Shown here piece by piece: positions 46,559 to 57,484 of a DNA stretch of 64,000 nucleotides. The translations under genes and the position numbers were made by a program. The stretch comes from Phycomyces blakesleeanus NRRL 1555(-) (taxonomy: Eukaryota > Mucoromycota > Mucoromycetes > Mucorales > Phycomycetaceae). A model generated the notes under the pieces. The model did no database searches. It was not told where the DNA came from and saw nothing but the letters and a program-made list of their open reading frames with translations. Location: positions 868,001 to 932,000 of the forward strand of contig NW_017265154.1 in NCBI RefSeq assembly GCF_001638985.1, in the 5' to 3' direction. The first letter of the stretch is position 1, and every line of letters starts with the position of its first letter.

Positions 46559-47227
46559 CTATCTGTCTCTCTACCATCTCAATCTTGCTTTTATATGTAT
46601 ATTATCGTATCAAATCGTATCGTATCCTATCTTACCATTATTATTATTATTATTATTATTCTTAACATACTTACTACCTTGTTTTAATGCATTTCAAACC
46701 AACCTTTTTATTCTTCTTTCTTTTCTTTCTATTCTTTTACGTGTTCCAAAACCCATTCTTCTTCTGTACCATTCAAAGCTTACATACATATACATATATA
46801 CATATATATATCTATATAAATATACATACATTTTCTTTCTTTTCTTTTCCAAGAATAAATAAATAAATATATATATAAATAAATATGTAGACTTATACAC
46901 ACAGGCACAGGCACAGGCACAAAATAACTATCTTTGTTTTACATATATATATATATATTATATACACACCAATGTCAAAATATTTTATTCGATTTTTGAT
47001 TAATCTAATATAGTAACTGTTTAGATTTTTCTTCTTTAATTACAGATCATTCGTGCAACCTCATCCAAAGCAAGCGTCTTGATTTTTCATTGTAAAAGCA
47101 AGCGTCCAGACAATTGTTCCGTGTTTTGTGTTTTGTGTTTTGCGTTTTATGTTTTTTTTGTATGTGTGTTTTGGATCTTGTGTTTTGTATATACATGGGC
47201 ATACATATGTATAGATATGTATATCAT
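46559..47227. other. Convergent intergenic region
   Basis: About 670 bases of AT-rich 3' flank between the MFS gene and the metallothionein gene, with (ATT)n at 46637-46660 and GGCACA repeats near 46902-46921. Confidence 0.5.
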
Positions 47228-47426
47228 TTACAGTTTAGCTTTACAGGCAGGACATGCACAAGTAGTGCAGGCACAGGGAGTAGAACCACCACAGCATGAA
47301 CTGGTTTCGATATTATCGTTCATTTATTTATTTACTATTAACATTAGCCTTATTCCTTCTTTTGTTCTGTCTCTACTTGTCTATTTGTAAAACTTACCCA
47401 GTGCATTTTCCTTCAGTGTTCTTCAT
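47228..47426 (-). CDS. Metallothionein, 33 residues, two exons
   Basis: Two short exons, 47398-47426 and 47228-47300, joined across a 97-base intron with donor GTAAGT, acceptor ACCAG and a CTAAT branch-like site, give 33 residues. The product starts MKNTEGKCTG and continues SCCGGSTPCACTTCACPACK to the end AKL. Eight Cys (positions 8, 12, 13, 19, 21, 24, 26, 29) make up a quarter of the protein and form C-x-C and C-C pairs as in fungal copper metallothioneins. There are no aromatic residues, as in most of the family. Such proteins chelate Cu(I), Zn or Cd in the cytosol and are usually metal-induced. An AT-rich TATA-like stretch lies about 100 bases upstream. I see no certain metal-response element. 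Confidence 0.85.
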
Positions 47427-48420
47427 TTTGTTTAGCTTAGCTTATAGTGATTGTAAAGAGAATGAAGATAAATAAAGAAAGAGAGAGAGATAGATAGAGA
47501 AAAAAAAACAGATCTTGAGCTTTATATATATATATATTTCATTAAAAGATGACATGATAAATTAACCTATTTCAGAAAATATTCACACATTAGATCAAAT
47601 AGACCTCAATTTGACCAATACCCTGCTTCTCATTACAAATAAACAGCAACATTCGCGGACTTTTTTTTCTGGTTTAATTATTCTCACTTCTTCTTGGTAG
47701 GACAGATATGGATAATATTTTCAAAACCAACGAATTGTTTAAAGATAGAAAAGCAAAGAGAATATTTAATTTAAAGAAAAAATGAAGATACAAGAAGTAT
47801 CAGGGTAATATTTGTCATTTATTTTATTAGTAATGCTGTAGTATATTAAGTTATATTAGTGGGGACCCAATAAATAAATGAATAAATAAAAAGGGCGTTA
47901 ATGCACCCAAAATTTCCAGTAACCAGGCATCAATTTATTTGTCTCCATAGTTACAATAATCCACGCTCTCACAACATACTCACCATTGTATACGAGATAT
48001 GGCAGTAAGATAAATAATCTCGATACATTCTGTTGTAACTCAATATTCCAAACCCACCATAGTTTATCCAAACATGTATAGTATACACACACACACACAC
48101 ACACAAGATAACCTCCATTTTTCTTTCTTTTTGGTTCTCATTCTTCTTTTCATTTCTTTCTCTTTAAATAAATATTTATATGTATTGAGTCTATTGCATT
48201 GGATTTTATTACAGGGAGATTAGTAATCGTCCCTTCTTTTTTGGTTTCTTTCTTCATTTTCTTTTTTTTTTCTCGCTCTCTCCTTTCCTCATCCTCGTTC
48301 TTATTCTCATCATCATATATATATATAGTTGTCATTTTTCGTCGCTGTCATGCTTGTCGTCGTCATTGTCGTTGTCGTTGTTGTTGGCCTCCTTCCTAAC
48401 TACTACCGATATTGTTACAA
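47427..48420. other. Intergenic between metallothionein and uS7m
   Basis: About 1 kb. The first 150 bases are the metallothionein promoter (TATA-like TATATATATATAA near 47522-47540). The rest is AT/pyrimidine-rich 3' flank of the ribosomal protein gene, with a minus-strand ORF at 47898-48104 that I do not accept. Confidence 0.5.
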
Positions 48421-49110
48421 TTAGTTGTAAGCAACCTGAGCATTGGCACGGTTAGCCAATGCCTGCTTGTGGAGCTGCAACTTCTTTTGGAGAACAGCAC
48501 TGACTCCCTGAGACACATCATAGATCTCGGCCGCAAATTTCTCTTCAAAAGTCTTTTCACCACGCTTGGCAGCTGCATCAATAATCCATACAATAGCACG
48601 ACGGTGACGCTGACGTTCTCTCAGGGGAGTAGGAACGTGGGCAACCTTGGATCCCTTCTTTGTCGAGGTAAGCTTAAGTAAAGGCGAAGCAGACTCGATA
48701 GCCTCGGTCAGGATGGAATAAGGGTTGGTCGAGTCAGTCTTTTTCTGCAGGTGCTTCATGCTGTCAAGAATAACACGCTGGGCTCTGGCTTTTTTACCAT
48801 CACGCATCAAGGTGTTGACCAACTGGCTAACAAGAGGGTCCTTGGAAATAACATTGGCATTGAATGCTTCGGGTGCGGATTCTACTGCTGCTGCTGTTGC
48901 TTCGGATGTTTCTGCAGCCTTTGCTGATTCTGAATGTGGGGTTGTAGGTGTAGGTGTAGGTGGTACGACAGAGTCTGAAGTAGGTTTGGCATGTGTCTGT
49001 GCTGTCATGAGACGTGTTAACTGTGCAGGACGAGCAGCGACCTGAACTTTTGAAGCAGTTCTAAGTACACTGAGACCGTTTTGGCGCATTGAATTCCACA
49101 TGCTTGCCAT
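48421..49110 (-). CDS. RSM7: Mitochondrial small-subunit ribosomal protein uS7m
   Basis: A single-exon gene of 229 residues, starting MASMWNSMRQNGLSVLRTAS. The first ~40 residues are Arg/Ser/Ala-rich and lack acidic residues, a typical mitochondrial presequence. A Pro/Thr/Ala/Glu linker follows, then the S7 fold: DPLVSQLVNTLMRDGKKARA, ILTEAIESASPLLKLTSTKK and HVPTPLRERQRHRRAIVWII, which binds the 3' major domain of mitochondrial 15S rRNA. The remaining helices end ALANRANAQVAYN. S7 nucleates assembly of the small-subunit head. Start choice between Met 1 and Met 4 is open. The absence of introns contrasts with the neighbouring genes. Confidence 0.93.
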   Translation of the reverse strand: MASMWNSMRQNGLSVLRTASKVQVAARPAQLTRLMTAQTHAKPTSDSVVPPTPTPTTPHSESAKAAETSEATAAAVESAPEAFNANVISKDPLVSQLVNTLMRDGKKARAQRVILDSMKHLQKKTDSTNPYSILTEAIESASPLLKLTSTKKGSKVAHVPTPLRERQRHRRAIVWIIDAAAKRGEKTFEEKFAAEIYDVSQGVSAVLQKKLQLHKQALANRANAQVAYN

Positions 49111-50164
49111 CCTCTATATTTCTAATTTTTTTTATTCTTTTCTTTTGGTAGGTCGAGTTTTGTACGTCGCCGTTGGGTTTAGGAGAGGGGTAGCAAAGCG
49201 GGCCCTGCAAAGAAAAAGAGGTGCGACTGTCTTGAGGATGTGATGTCACAAATATTGTGGCTTGTCTAAACCAGAGAAAGTAATCCATTCTCATTTTTAT
49301 GTTACTACTTTATCTTATTTTATATAAAGTGCATATGTGTATGTATGTATGTGTGGACTTACGGTGGATTTGGCTAGCTGTTTTTTTTCCTACTACTATT
49401 ATTATTAAAAAAGGCTTTGATCCTTGATATGTCTAGTAGTATGCCGTATTCCAAAAAAAGAGAGAATCATATTAAAAACTTAAAAAATTAAAAAGATTGA
49501 AAGCAATTGATACAAACACTATACACACACATATGTATCTTGGTAAAATAAATAAATAAATAAAGCATACGTTTTATGCACATCAAAAAAAAATTCAAAA
49601 AATATCATTCTTGTAAGGTTCATAGGCAGAATTAGTTTCAAGATTTGATTTTTCTTTTCTTTTTCATTTAACCACAAACGGAGAACTTGTACTCCAGGAG
49701 AATATGTATATATGTATATATGTATATATATACATGTAAAGAAATAAGGGAGACAGGAGAAAGGAGTGGAGATCTGTATGGACAGGAAGATCGATTGACA
49801 GGCCTAAATTTGCTTATCTGCAGGAAATAATGTAACAAAAAAAATAACAAAAAAATCAAGCTAAGACAGACTCGGACTAAGCCAAGTAAACGAAAGCAAA
49901 ACAGAAGAAGAAAAAGAAGAAGAAAATAAAGAGACTCAGCAATACTAAGTATTCCAAGCCTTATTATACCTGACACTAACGTTGAGCTTAAAGATCAGTT
50001 GTATATCAGACCTGTCTGCACTAGCAGCTGGGAGAACAAGAGGAAGACAATAAGTATTTTTATTTTATTTCTCAATGTTGGAGAATACGTTATGTGGAAA
50101 AATTCAAAATTTACCCAAATTATAAGAAGAAAGAAAGAAAGAGAGATCAATACTTAACTATATA
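49111..50164. other. Intergenic, 5' flank of uS7m up to transposon
   Basis: About 1 kb of AT-rich DNA with the uS7m promoter near 49111-49300 and a TATG/TATA run near 49703-49733. Nothing else is supported. Confidence 0.5.
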
Positions 50165-50190
50165 CAGTCACAATCAAAAACGTTTCGACC
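50165..50190 (+). repeat. Left terminal inverted repeat
   Basis: Twenty-six bases beginning CAGTCACAATCAAAAACG, matching the reverse complement of 51482-51507 at 25 positions. Confidence 0.92.
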
Positions 50191-50333
50191 TCTGAGCCCA
50201 AAAAATGCATGAGAGAAATCATGGCATGTATTCAACATGCAACTGCTCCTCAGTAATAAAAGCTAAAGCATTCAAACTTCAAATAAAAGATTATATATAT
50301 GTTTATTATTGAAATATAGAAAAAAATAAAAGA

Positions 50334-51401
50334 TCAATATTTTGTATGACCTCCTTTGGCCTCAATTACAGCCTGGCATCGATGCTGCATGCTTCCGGCC
50401 AAAGTTGACGAAAGTTCGAGACCTATCCTTCGCCACTCTCGTTGCATTACAACCTTCAGATCTTCAACATTGTTAATACTGGCCCTCTCGTCACTCATGC
50501 GCCTCTCGAGAGCCCACCAGAGATGCTCGATGGGGTTGAGATCCGGGCTTTGAGCGGGCCAGTAGTCAAAACCTCGGATCTCATGGCTATCTTTCCACCA
50601 CCTCGAGTACGACCCAGTATGACAGCTGGCGTTGTCCTCTTGGAACACGAAGCTCCTGTTTTGTTCCCGCGAAAGATTTTGGAACCAAGGGAGGAAGTTC
50701 TGAGCCAAAGTGTTCACGTATTGGTCTTGGTTTACGTTACTATCTAGGAACACCAAAGGGCCAAAACCACCGGCCCAGAAACAGCTCCAGATCATCACAC
50801 TACCCTTCCCCCACTTGGTTCCTTCGATGATATTTTCTTCCTTGAACCTTTCACCGACTTTCCTGATAGCTCTAGCTCCTCCATCATTACCCTCAACTGT
50901 GAACCGTGATTCATCTGACCACACTACACCTCTCCACTGGTCATCTGTCCAATTCACATGCTCATGGGCCCATTCCAGCCTTCTTTTCTTGTGGCTTTCG
51001 GTTAAAGTTGGCTTGTGAGCTGCGATATATGATCCGAAGCCCAAACGCTTCAGACAACTGATTATTGTCTTTCTGCAGACAAATACCTCCATGTTCTTTA
51101 AGGAAGCCCTTAGCCTAGAAAATGAGGCAAAGGGGTCCTTACGAACTATTTGAACAAGGTGTCTTTCTGTCCTCTCGTCAATCTTTCTAGGTCGTCCGGA
51201 CCCTTTTCTTGGCTCGGGCGATCCTGTCTCGTCCACTCTCTTAATGATGTACTTGACAGTTGACAGACTCATGCCAACCACCAATGAAATCTGGGTCGCC
51301 CCGTAATTTGCTAAATGCATGTACATGATGCATCCGTATTTATAGGGATCGGCCTTTTCATATGATCCGTGGGTGTTTTCTGATGAATTTGCGTCTTGCA
51401 T
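50334..51401 (-). CDS. Tc1/mariner transposase (DDE)
   Basis: An intronless ORF of 355 residues. The N-terminal half has two helix-turn-helix DNA-binding motifs (YGATQISLVVGMSLSTVKYI and a second around FSRLRASLKNMEVFVCRKTI) with a GRPR-like hook (GSGRPRKIDERTERHL) between them. The catalytic domain supplies Asp in VVWSDESRF, Asp in VFQEDNASCH and Glu in SPDLNPIEHLW. By my count 35 residues separate the second Asp and the Glu, one more than the 34 of classical Tc1. The enzyme excises and inserts the element at TA. No stop codon or frameshift is seen. Confidence 0.95.
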   Translation of the reverse strand: MQDANSSENTHGSYEKADPYKYGCIMYMHLANYGATQISLVVGMSLSTVKYIIKRVDETGSPEPRKGSGRPRKIDERTERHLVQIVRKDPFASFSRLRASLKNMEVFVCRKTIISCLKRLGFGSYIAAHKPTLTESHKKRRLEWAHEHVNWTDDQWRGVVWSDESRFTVEGNDGGARAIRKVGERFKEENIIEGTKWGKGSVMIWSCFWAGGFGPLVFLDSNVNQDQYVNTLAQNFLPWFQNLSREQNRSFVFQEDNASCHTGSYSRWWKDSHEIRGFDYWPAQSPDLNPIEHLWWALERRMSDERASINNVEDLKVVMQREWRRIGLELSSTLAGSMQHRCQAVIEAKGGHTKY

Positions 51402-51481
51402 GTTGGATTTGATTAATAATATTGGGAGAAAACAATGTTTTTATTTTTATTTTTTCGATTTTTTTTAGGCATTTTTTGCGG

Positions 51482-51507
51482 GGTCGAAACGTTTTTGATT
51501 GTGAGTG
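51482..51507 (-). repeat. Right terminal inverted repeat
   Basis: Reverse complement reads CACTCACAATCAAAAACG and onward; it pairs with the left repeat with one mismatch at position 3. Confidence 0.92.
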
Positions 51508-52020
51508 TATTAGTTAGCAAGAAAACCTAAAATTCAGTGGATTTTTCTATACGAAAAAAAAAAGTAAAAACTTGTTCGCCTGAATTCCTATGTTTTGTCT
51601 CTGGTACTGATTTTTGCTTTAACCTTTTCTTTACCAAAAAAAAAAAAAGAATGCAAGCTATACAATCCAGATTGAATTATTCAATTTTTACGGCCACGCC
51701 GAAAACTGGTCCGGTTTTATAGACTAAATATGTGAGTGTGTATATAGCCGACAAGTTAAGTGGCAAAATAAGAAAATCTGATGTGGGTGACATTGTACTT
51801 AAAGAAGTATGATTTAGCGAAACTGAATGAGTGCAAGGCATAATTTGATGCCAAACGGTCACGTAGTGACTTTGGTATTGCAAAAAAGAACAATGGAGAT
51901 TATATGTGTGCTAGTTACGCAAAGAATCCGAACTACACACACACATATATATATATACATCTTCTTTTATAACTTTATACTTTAATTTAATTATATATAT
52001 ACAAAACACATATATAAGAT
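51508..52020. other. Intergenic, 5' flank of IMPACT gene
   Basis: About 500 bases of AT-rich DNA after the transposon. TATATAT and CACACA runs lie just before the start at 52021. No other feature is supported. Confidence 0.5.
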
Positions 52021-52630
52021 ATGTCTCTTTCCAAAGACGAAGACCGAGAAGAACAAGAAGAGGAAGTTCTAGCACTCGAGGCTATTTTTGGACCCGAAGT
52101 ATTCCAAAAAGACAATCAGTCTCCCGACGCATTCATCTACACACTCAATCTCGATGAAGACACGCCCGATCTCAAGTCGCCGCGAATCCTAGTCGTGCGA
52201 TTCTTCTTGCCTCCAACTTACCCACGAACAGACATGCCGTTTTACGAGATTTCTTCGGTTTATTTCGGACAGCTCAAAGTTGATCAAGCTATGGTGGACG
52301 ATATCAATAGAGGATTTCAAGAACTATTTCAACCCGGACAAGTTGTCTTGTTCGAATGGATCAATTGGTTGCGTGAATATCTAGAGTCTAAAACCCAAAA
52401 TGGCTCTGAAGATGTGAATAAACTTTCCGACACATTGAGCACTACTCGTGCTGGTTTTGATAACGAAAAAAAAGATAAAGAGGAAAATGATTATTATGAA
52501 GAACAAGAAGAACAAGAAGATTATGATGAGGTGATTTATTTTTATTAACTAATTTATTTTGTTTTAAAATTTGTGTGTGTGGTTGAATCAATTTTCTTAT
52601 ATATACACGAACAAAACAAAAACACACGTA

Positions 52631-52666
<36 letters not shown>

Positions 52667-53415
52667 TATACATGAATTGAATATTCAAACGGATTTCAAG
52701 ACAGCCAAAGAGATGGATAGACCTACCGTAAGATCGTGCTCCTCAGGATTAGCAAGTAACGAGCCAGTACCTGAGATCCAGTCAAGCATCGAGCCACTCG
52801 TAGACCGAAAATCAGTGTTTGTTGCTCACGTAGCCACAGTCTACAATGCTAGCCAAGTTAGAGCAGTTGTGTCAAAACTATTGGAAAACAAAAAGATTGC
52901 CAAGGCAACTCATAATATTATGGCATATCGAATTGTTCTGGACGACGGAAGAATTCTTCAGGACAACGATGATGATGGAGAAACAGCTGCCGGTGGTAAG
53001 CTAAATTTATTTTTGCAACACCAAAAAAAAAAGCATAATAATATTTTTATTCTCTTTCATTCGCCTGTCGCTTTAATTAATTAATTAATTAATCAAAATC
53101 ATATTATATATATAACTACCGTGCTTCTTCTTAGGTCGCCTTATGCATTTATTGCAAATCCTTGACGTACAACATGCAGTAGTTGTAGTTAGCAGATGGT
53201 TTGGAGGTAATTTTGATGGGTTCAAAAAAAAAACAAAGATTGCAACCATATATACCATTCATAAATACGTATATATAGGAATCATGCTGGGTGCCGATCG
53301 TTTCAAAGATATCAATAATTGTGCTCGTAAGGCTCTTGAAGATTTTGGTCACATCAAGGATGACAAGCAAAACCACGAGCATGGAAAATCGAAAGGAAAA
53401 CACAAGAAAAAATAA
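52021..53415 (+). CDS. YIH1: IMPACT/Yih1, Gcn1-binding inhibitor of Gcn2
   Basis: Four exons. The N-terminal RWD domain reads EEVLALEAIFGPEVF, LPPTYPRTDMPFYEISS and WINWLREYLES; in this family it binds Gcn1. An acidic linker (EEQEEQEDYDE) ends the first exon and is spliced to TAKEMDRPTVRS. The C-terminal UPF0029/Impact domain follows: SVFVAHVATVYNASQVRAVV, THNIMAYRIVLDDGRILQDN, GGRLMHLLQILDVQHAVVVV and SRWFGGIMLGADRFKDINNC. By competing with Gcn2 for Gcn1 the protein dampens eIF2-alpha phosphorylation in amino-acid starvation. The tail is Lys/His-rich (HGKSKGKHKKK). Domain order is complete. Confidence 0.93.
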
Positions 53416-53824
53416 AGAAAAAGTTAATTTTTTCTACTTAATTATTTGCTTAATTAAAAAATAAATAATAAATAATAGTAACTAGAACTCTAAATTATAG
53501 ATAATATAAAACAGTCAAAAGGATTTAGTTATTTTTTTTTTAAAAAAACACACAAACACACACACCAAAGGGCAATACTATGTGAAATCCAATTATTTAA
53601 TTTTCACTTGCCGACGTTTTTTTGCTACTTTTGCTACTTTATTTGTAGCATATAAAAAAATAGACCGTTTAGTAAGGTTTTTTTCTAACGTACGCTTCTA
53701 CTTCCGAAGTGGTAAAATATCGTGGTTTTGATTGTACGACGTTAGGAGTAACAATAAATTAAAACAGCACCGCATTTTTTTTTGTGGACGAAAACTGCTA
53801 GCCTCACAAAAATGCCACGCTCCT

Positions 53825-53852
53825 AGGTGTTTTTAAATTACTAAAAACATCT
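53825..53852. repeat. Short inverted repeat (hairpin)
   Basis: AGGTGTTTTTA and TAAAAACATCT, separated by AATTAC, pair with one mismatch over 11 bases. Confidence 0.6.
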
Positions 53853-54069
53853 TAGACCGTTTGAGTTTAAAATATGCCCTACAATCTACCAGAAATACTT
53901 GACAGTCGAAAAAAAAAGATGTTTGAAATTTGAATTATTTATTTTATTTTATTTTTGATTTCGTATAAGTTTTCCATTAAACTTTGAAAGCTGTTATTTT
54001 TTATTAAAAAATAATTAGCCCATTTATTTCATCTATGATTCCATTTGAATATTACATTGCATTGCAATT

Positions 54070-54203
54070 GAGGTATTCGGGATTGATTTTGGGTTAGTAA
54101 CTCAATATTAGAAAAGATAGATACTATGAGAGTGTTGAAGTATTCGGAACTGGCTTTGGTCTAGTATCTTAAGATTAAAAAAAGTAGATACTGTGAGAGT
54201 GTT
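54070..54203 (+). repeat. Tandem duplication of a 67-base unit
   Basis: Units 54070-54136 and 54137-54203 have equal length and differ by scattered substitutions only. Both contain GTATTCGG and end GATACT(A/G)TGAGAGTGTT. Identity looks like about 80 percent, so the duplication is old. Confidence 0.8.
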
Positions 54204-55085
54204 ATTTATTAAAAAGATAGAATAATTTGTTATATATCAATCGATAAAGAGTTTCTTTTTCTTACTATTCGATTTGCCTTTCTTGATATTTGTACCTCCG
54301 CTATGCCACGTCTGCCGCAAAAAATCCACCCAGGCACACATAAATTAATTTGGACACACACATCTTTTTTGTGATGAATTCATAGACCTTTATAAATAAT
54401 AAATAATTAGCATACTTTTTGAAAGTAGAGCTGCCCCCACCCCGCTCTCCTCAAGTTTTATGTATATATTATCTATGAAAAGTTTAGCGACTATATATTA
54501 CAGTTAATGTGTAAAATTAAGTTGAGCAGTTTATTGAAAGAATAATAGTTTAAATGATGTTGTTTTAAAATGGTAAGAAGATTTGCAGAGAATATACAAG
54601 CAGAGTCTAAGTTATGTGGTTCTATTCCAACTTTTTAAAAATATAGAAAAGAAGATAACTTGGATCCAACCTCACAACTACAGCTCAAACCACCATCACC
54701 ATTACTAGCTCTACAGACCAAGATAAATCAAAATCATATATATATATATATATATATATATTGGTTCATCCTGTTATCTCTTCATCTACTCAATTTCTCT
54801 ACCTCTTTAATTTCTCTATCCTTTTCTTTTTCTGTCTCTTTTCCATGTCACTGTAACTATCACTACTCTTTGCTCAAGATAAATAAATAAATACATAATG
54901 GTAGTAGTAATATTGGAGCAAGTTCGGTTAAAATGTATTGCTCTATGTATATACAGATATCGACATGGGGCATTGTCATTCTTCTTTCTTCTAAAAGAAA
55001 AAGAAAAAGTGAAAGGAGGAGGCAAAGGGAATTGTTTTTCTTCTTCTTCTTGTTCTTTTTCTTCTTCTTGTTCTTTCTCTTTTTT

Positions 55086-55544
55086 TTAGAAACCAGGTGG
55101 GCTTGTACGAACGGTCTTCTTGGTGAATTTGGGCACCTTGTGGAGAGATTTGCGGTGACCAGCAGCAGTGCGGCTAAAGACAGTGTATTTGTCTCTAGGG
55201 CTCATTTCACACTCTTTTGGCAAAGCAAGAGCCTCATCCAAAGCCTTGCAACGTACACCAGACTCAGCAACGGTGGCAATGACCTGATCAACATCTCTCA
55301 ATCTCTTGCGAACATTTGCCTTACGCGTAGTTGACATGCGGAAAGGGTTCTTCCTACGATAATAATCATAAAATTAATAAAAATGAAATAAATAAATAAA
55401 TAAATAAATAAATTTAATTTAATATAATTTATTATATACATAATAGCAAAATAAAAATAATAAGAGAGGTAATATATGTAAATATCTATTTTACCAAAGA
55501 AGACCACCCTGGGCTACAAAGGATGCCTTGAATGCGCCAAACAT
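55086..55544 (-). CDS. MRPL31: Mitochondrial large-subunit ribosomal protein mL60
   Basis: Two exons. The first (starting at 55544) reads MFGAFKASFVAQGGLLW and joins KNPFRMSTTRKANVRKRLRD across an in-phase intron. The beginning MFG.FK...GGLLWK.P.RMS is shared with yeast Mrpl31 (mL60), as is the end HRKSLHKVPKFTKKT. The protein is small and strongly basic, ending RTSPPGF at TAA 55086-55088. It belongs to the mitochondrial large ribosomal subunit. An internal Met (MSTTRK) could be mistaken for the start if the first exon is missed. Confidence 0.92.
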
Positions 55545-55829
55545 GGAGATTTATTTGAGAAATGTAAAGTTCTCGAAAACAGGCACACTAAATAGCAAAC
55601 CAAATCCATTTTCTACACATTCAACGAGGGTTGAGGGGTATGGGTTAGGGGACTGGTGTGACTGGTGGCTGAGAGGTAATTCTCTAAAATGAGAAAGACC
55701 ATGACAGCCAATCCTCTCGTGGCTTTTGCTCAAGTTTTCTAATGAAAAAGCATTGTCGTTTTTAAGCTTTGTTCCCTTGATAGAATATACATATATAAAT
55801 AAAAATAAAACCAAAAGGAACACTTCATC

Positions 55830-57111
55830 ATGTCGGACCACTCAACACAAGAATTTGCTCTTCCTTTTGGAAAACATTTGGCAGCCAATGGTATGAACCA
55901 TTTCGATTCACACAAGACACACACGCCCATACCTACACCTACACCTACACCTACACCTACACATTTACATACGCATATGTATACAAATATTTGTACAGCG
56001 CAATGAAACTGACATTTCACTAGACAAGAAAACTAGAGACAAGGCTGTCCGATCCTTGAGAACCTTCCTTTCAACTGGCCCTGAATTGTCCCACACAGAT
56101 CTCCTCAAATTGTGGAAGGGTCTCTTTTACTGTGAGTTACAATTGCACACACGCATACACATCTTTATATATACATATTTGTAAGATAAACGCATAAAAA
56201 CTTTAACACCATGACCCGGGGGTTTTATTTCCTTTTAACCAATACATATATATATATTTAAAAATAGGCTTCTGGATGTCCGACAAACCTTTGGTACAGC
56301 AGGCCTTGGCTAACGATCTCGGATCGCTTGTTCTCGAAATGCCTGCATCTAATGCAATTCCTTTCCTTTCTGCATTCTGGGAAGTTCACTGCAAGGAATG
56401 GTATGGCTTGGACAGACTCAGGTAAATGATTAATTTCATATAAAAATATTAAATTAGAGCTTGTAAATAATGCAGAAAATATTAATTTCTTTTTTGTTGT
56501 TGCTGTTGTACATGTATTTATGTGTGTTTATTTCTATATATCTATAATAGACTCGATAAGTTTTACTTGTTATTCAGACGTGTGATCTTTTTCTCTTTCA
56601 AATTCCTTGCCAAGGAGGATTGGGATGAGGAATTAGTAGCTGATTATACAAACATGCTTTTGGAAGGTCCTCTTCAGTAAGTAACCAGTAAAGATAATAA
56701 TAACAATAACGATAACGGTCTATATGTCTTATGCCTTCTTTTTTCTGTTTTTTTCTCTCTTTTTTTTATAGTCCTACAGATCGTACCAAACCTGACTCTA
56801 TTAGATACCACATCATGGACATTTATTTTGGAGAATTAGTAAAGGTTCTTGACGAAATCCGCGAGTCTATGGATGAAGACGATGTTCTTGAATTGCCTTT
56901 GGACGAACTGGAGAGACCTATCCGAGTTACTGCTACAGACAACATTAACAAAGTAGCACGGACCAAGGCATTGGAAGCAATTCGCCAACACGAAGAGCAG
57001 GATGATGAAGATGAAGATGATGAAGAGGAATTCGCTGGTTTCGAGGCTTCAGATGAAGATATGGAGGATCTTGAAGAAGGTTCTGAAGATGAAGAGGCAC
57101 CCGAAAAGTAA
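55830..57111 (+). CDS. RRP1: RRP1/Nop52, ribosomal RNA processing protein
   Basis: Five or more exons. It starts [20 protein letters not shown], then [20 protein letters not shown] and [20 protein letters not shown], the well-conserved RRP1 opening, with the [20 protein letters not shown] segment later and [20 protein letters not shown] typical of the family. The tail is a long Asp/Glu run ([14 protein letters not shown]). RRP1 is a nucleolar helical-repeat protein needed to process 27S pre-rRNA in large-subunit assembly. The first intron contains a CTACAC hexamer array (55930-55962). The protein ends at TAA 57109-57111; further C-terminal exons, as in animal proteins, are not seen. Confidence 0.92.
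55930..55962. repeat. Hexamer repeat (CTACAC)n in RRP1 intron
   Basis: Five or six CTACAC units in the first intron of RRP1. Confidence 0.85.
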
Positions 57112-57484
57112 ATTATACAACAACCAATAACGTCACAAATATATATATAAAATAACAATAATAACAAGAGCAATAACAAGGATAGTGACGATGAAGATGA
57201 AGATGAGGATGAAAATGGTGCTTGAAAATAGGAAAGGAAGAAGTGTTATTTCTTCATTTTGTTAATTTTCATGCACGCATGCATACATTCATTTATTCTT
57301 CTTTCGTTTTTCTTTTTGACATCACCACATTTTCATATTTTACTAGAATAAACTTGTACAAAGCATAATTATCACATACTTCTTTTTATGAAAATTATTA
57401 TTATTGTTATCATTAGTTTTTTTCTTTCTAAAAAAATGGAATTTATTTGGTTTTTTTACTTTATATTTTTACAGTTATATATAT
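57112..57484. other. Short convergent intergenic region
   Basis: About 370 bases of 3' flank; AATAAA occurs near 57347. No gene seen. Confidence 0.5.

Larger units (their letters stand above)
50165..51507 (-). mobile_element. Complete Tc1/mariner-type transposon
   Basis: A 1,343-base element bounded by TA on both sides (50163-50164 and 51508-51509), the target duplication of this superfamily. Terminal inverted repeats of 26 bases lie at 50165-50190 and 51482-51507 (CACAATCAAAAACGTTTCGA is shared) and differ at one base, the third. The single gene inside is an uninterrupted transposase. Near-perfect ends and an intact ORF indicate a recent insertion that could still be mobile, though activity is not shown. 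Confidence 0.93.
53416..55085. other. Long convergent intergenic region with short repeats
   Basis: About 1.7 kb between convergent genes. It holds a short inverted repeat at 53825-53852, a tandem duplication of a 67-base unit at 54070-54203 and (AT)n near 54737-54761. Two copies of TAGACCGTTT occur near 53662 and 53853. This may be remnant mobile-element DNA, but no ORF supports that. Confidence 0.45.

Noticed and set aside
47898..48104. 68-codon minus-strand ORF rich in Trp and hydrophobic residues
   Set aside because: Begins with CACA-repeat codons, no splice partners and no family; lies in the 3' flank of uS7m.
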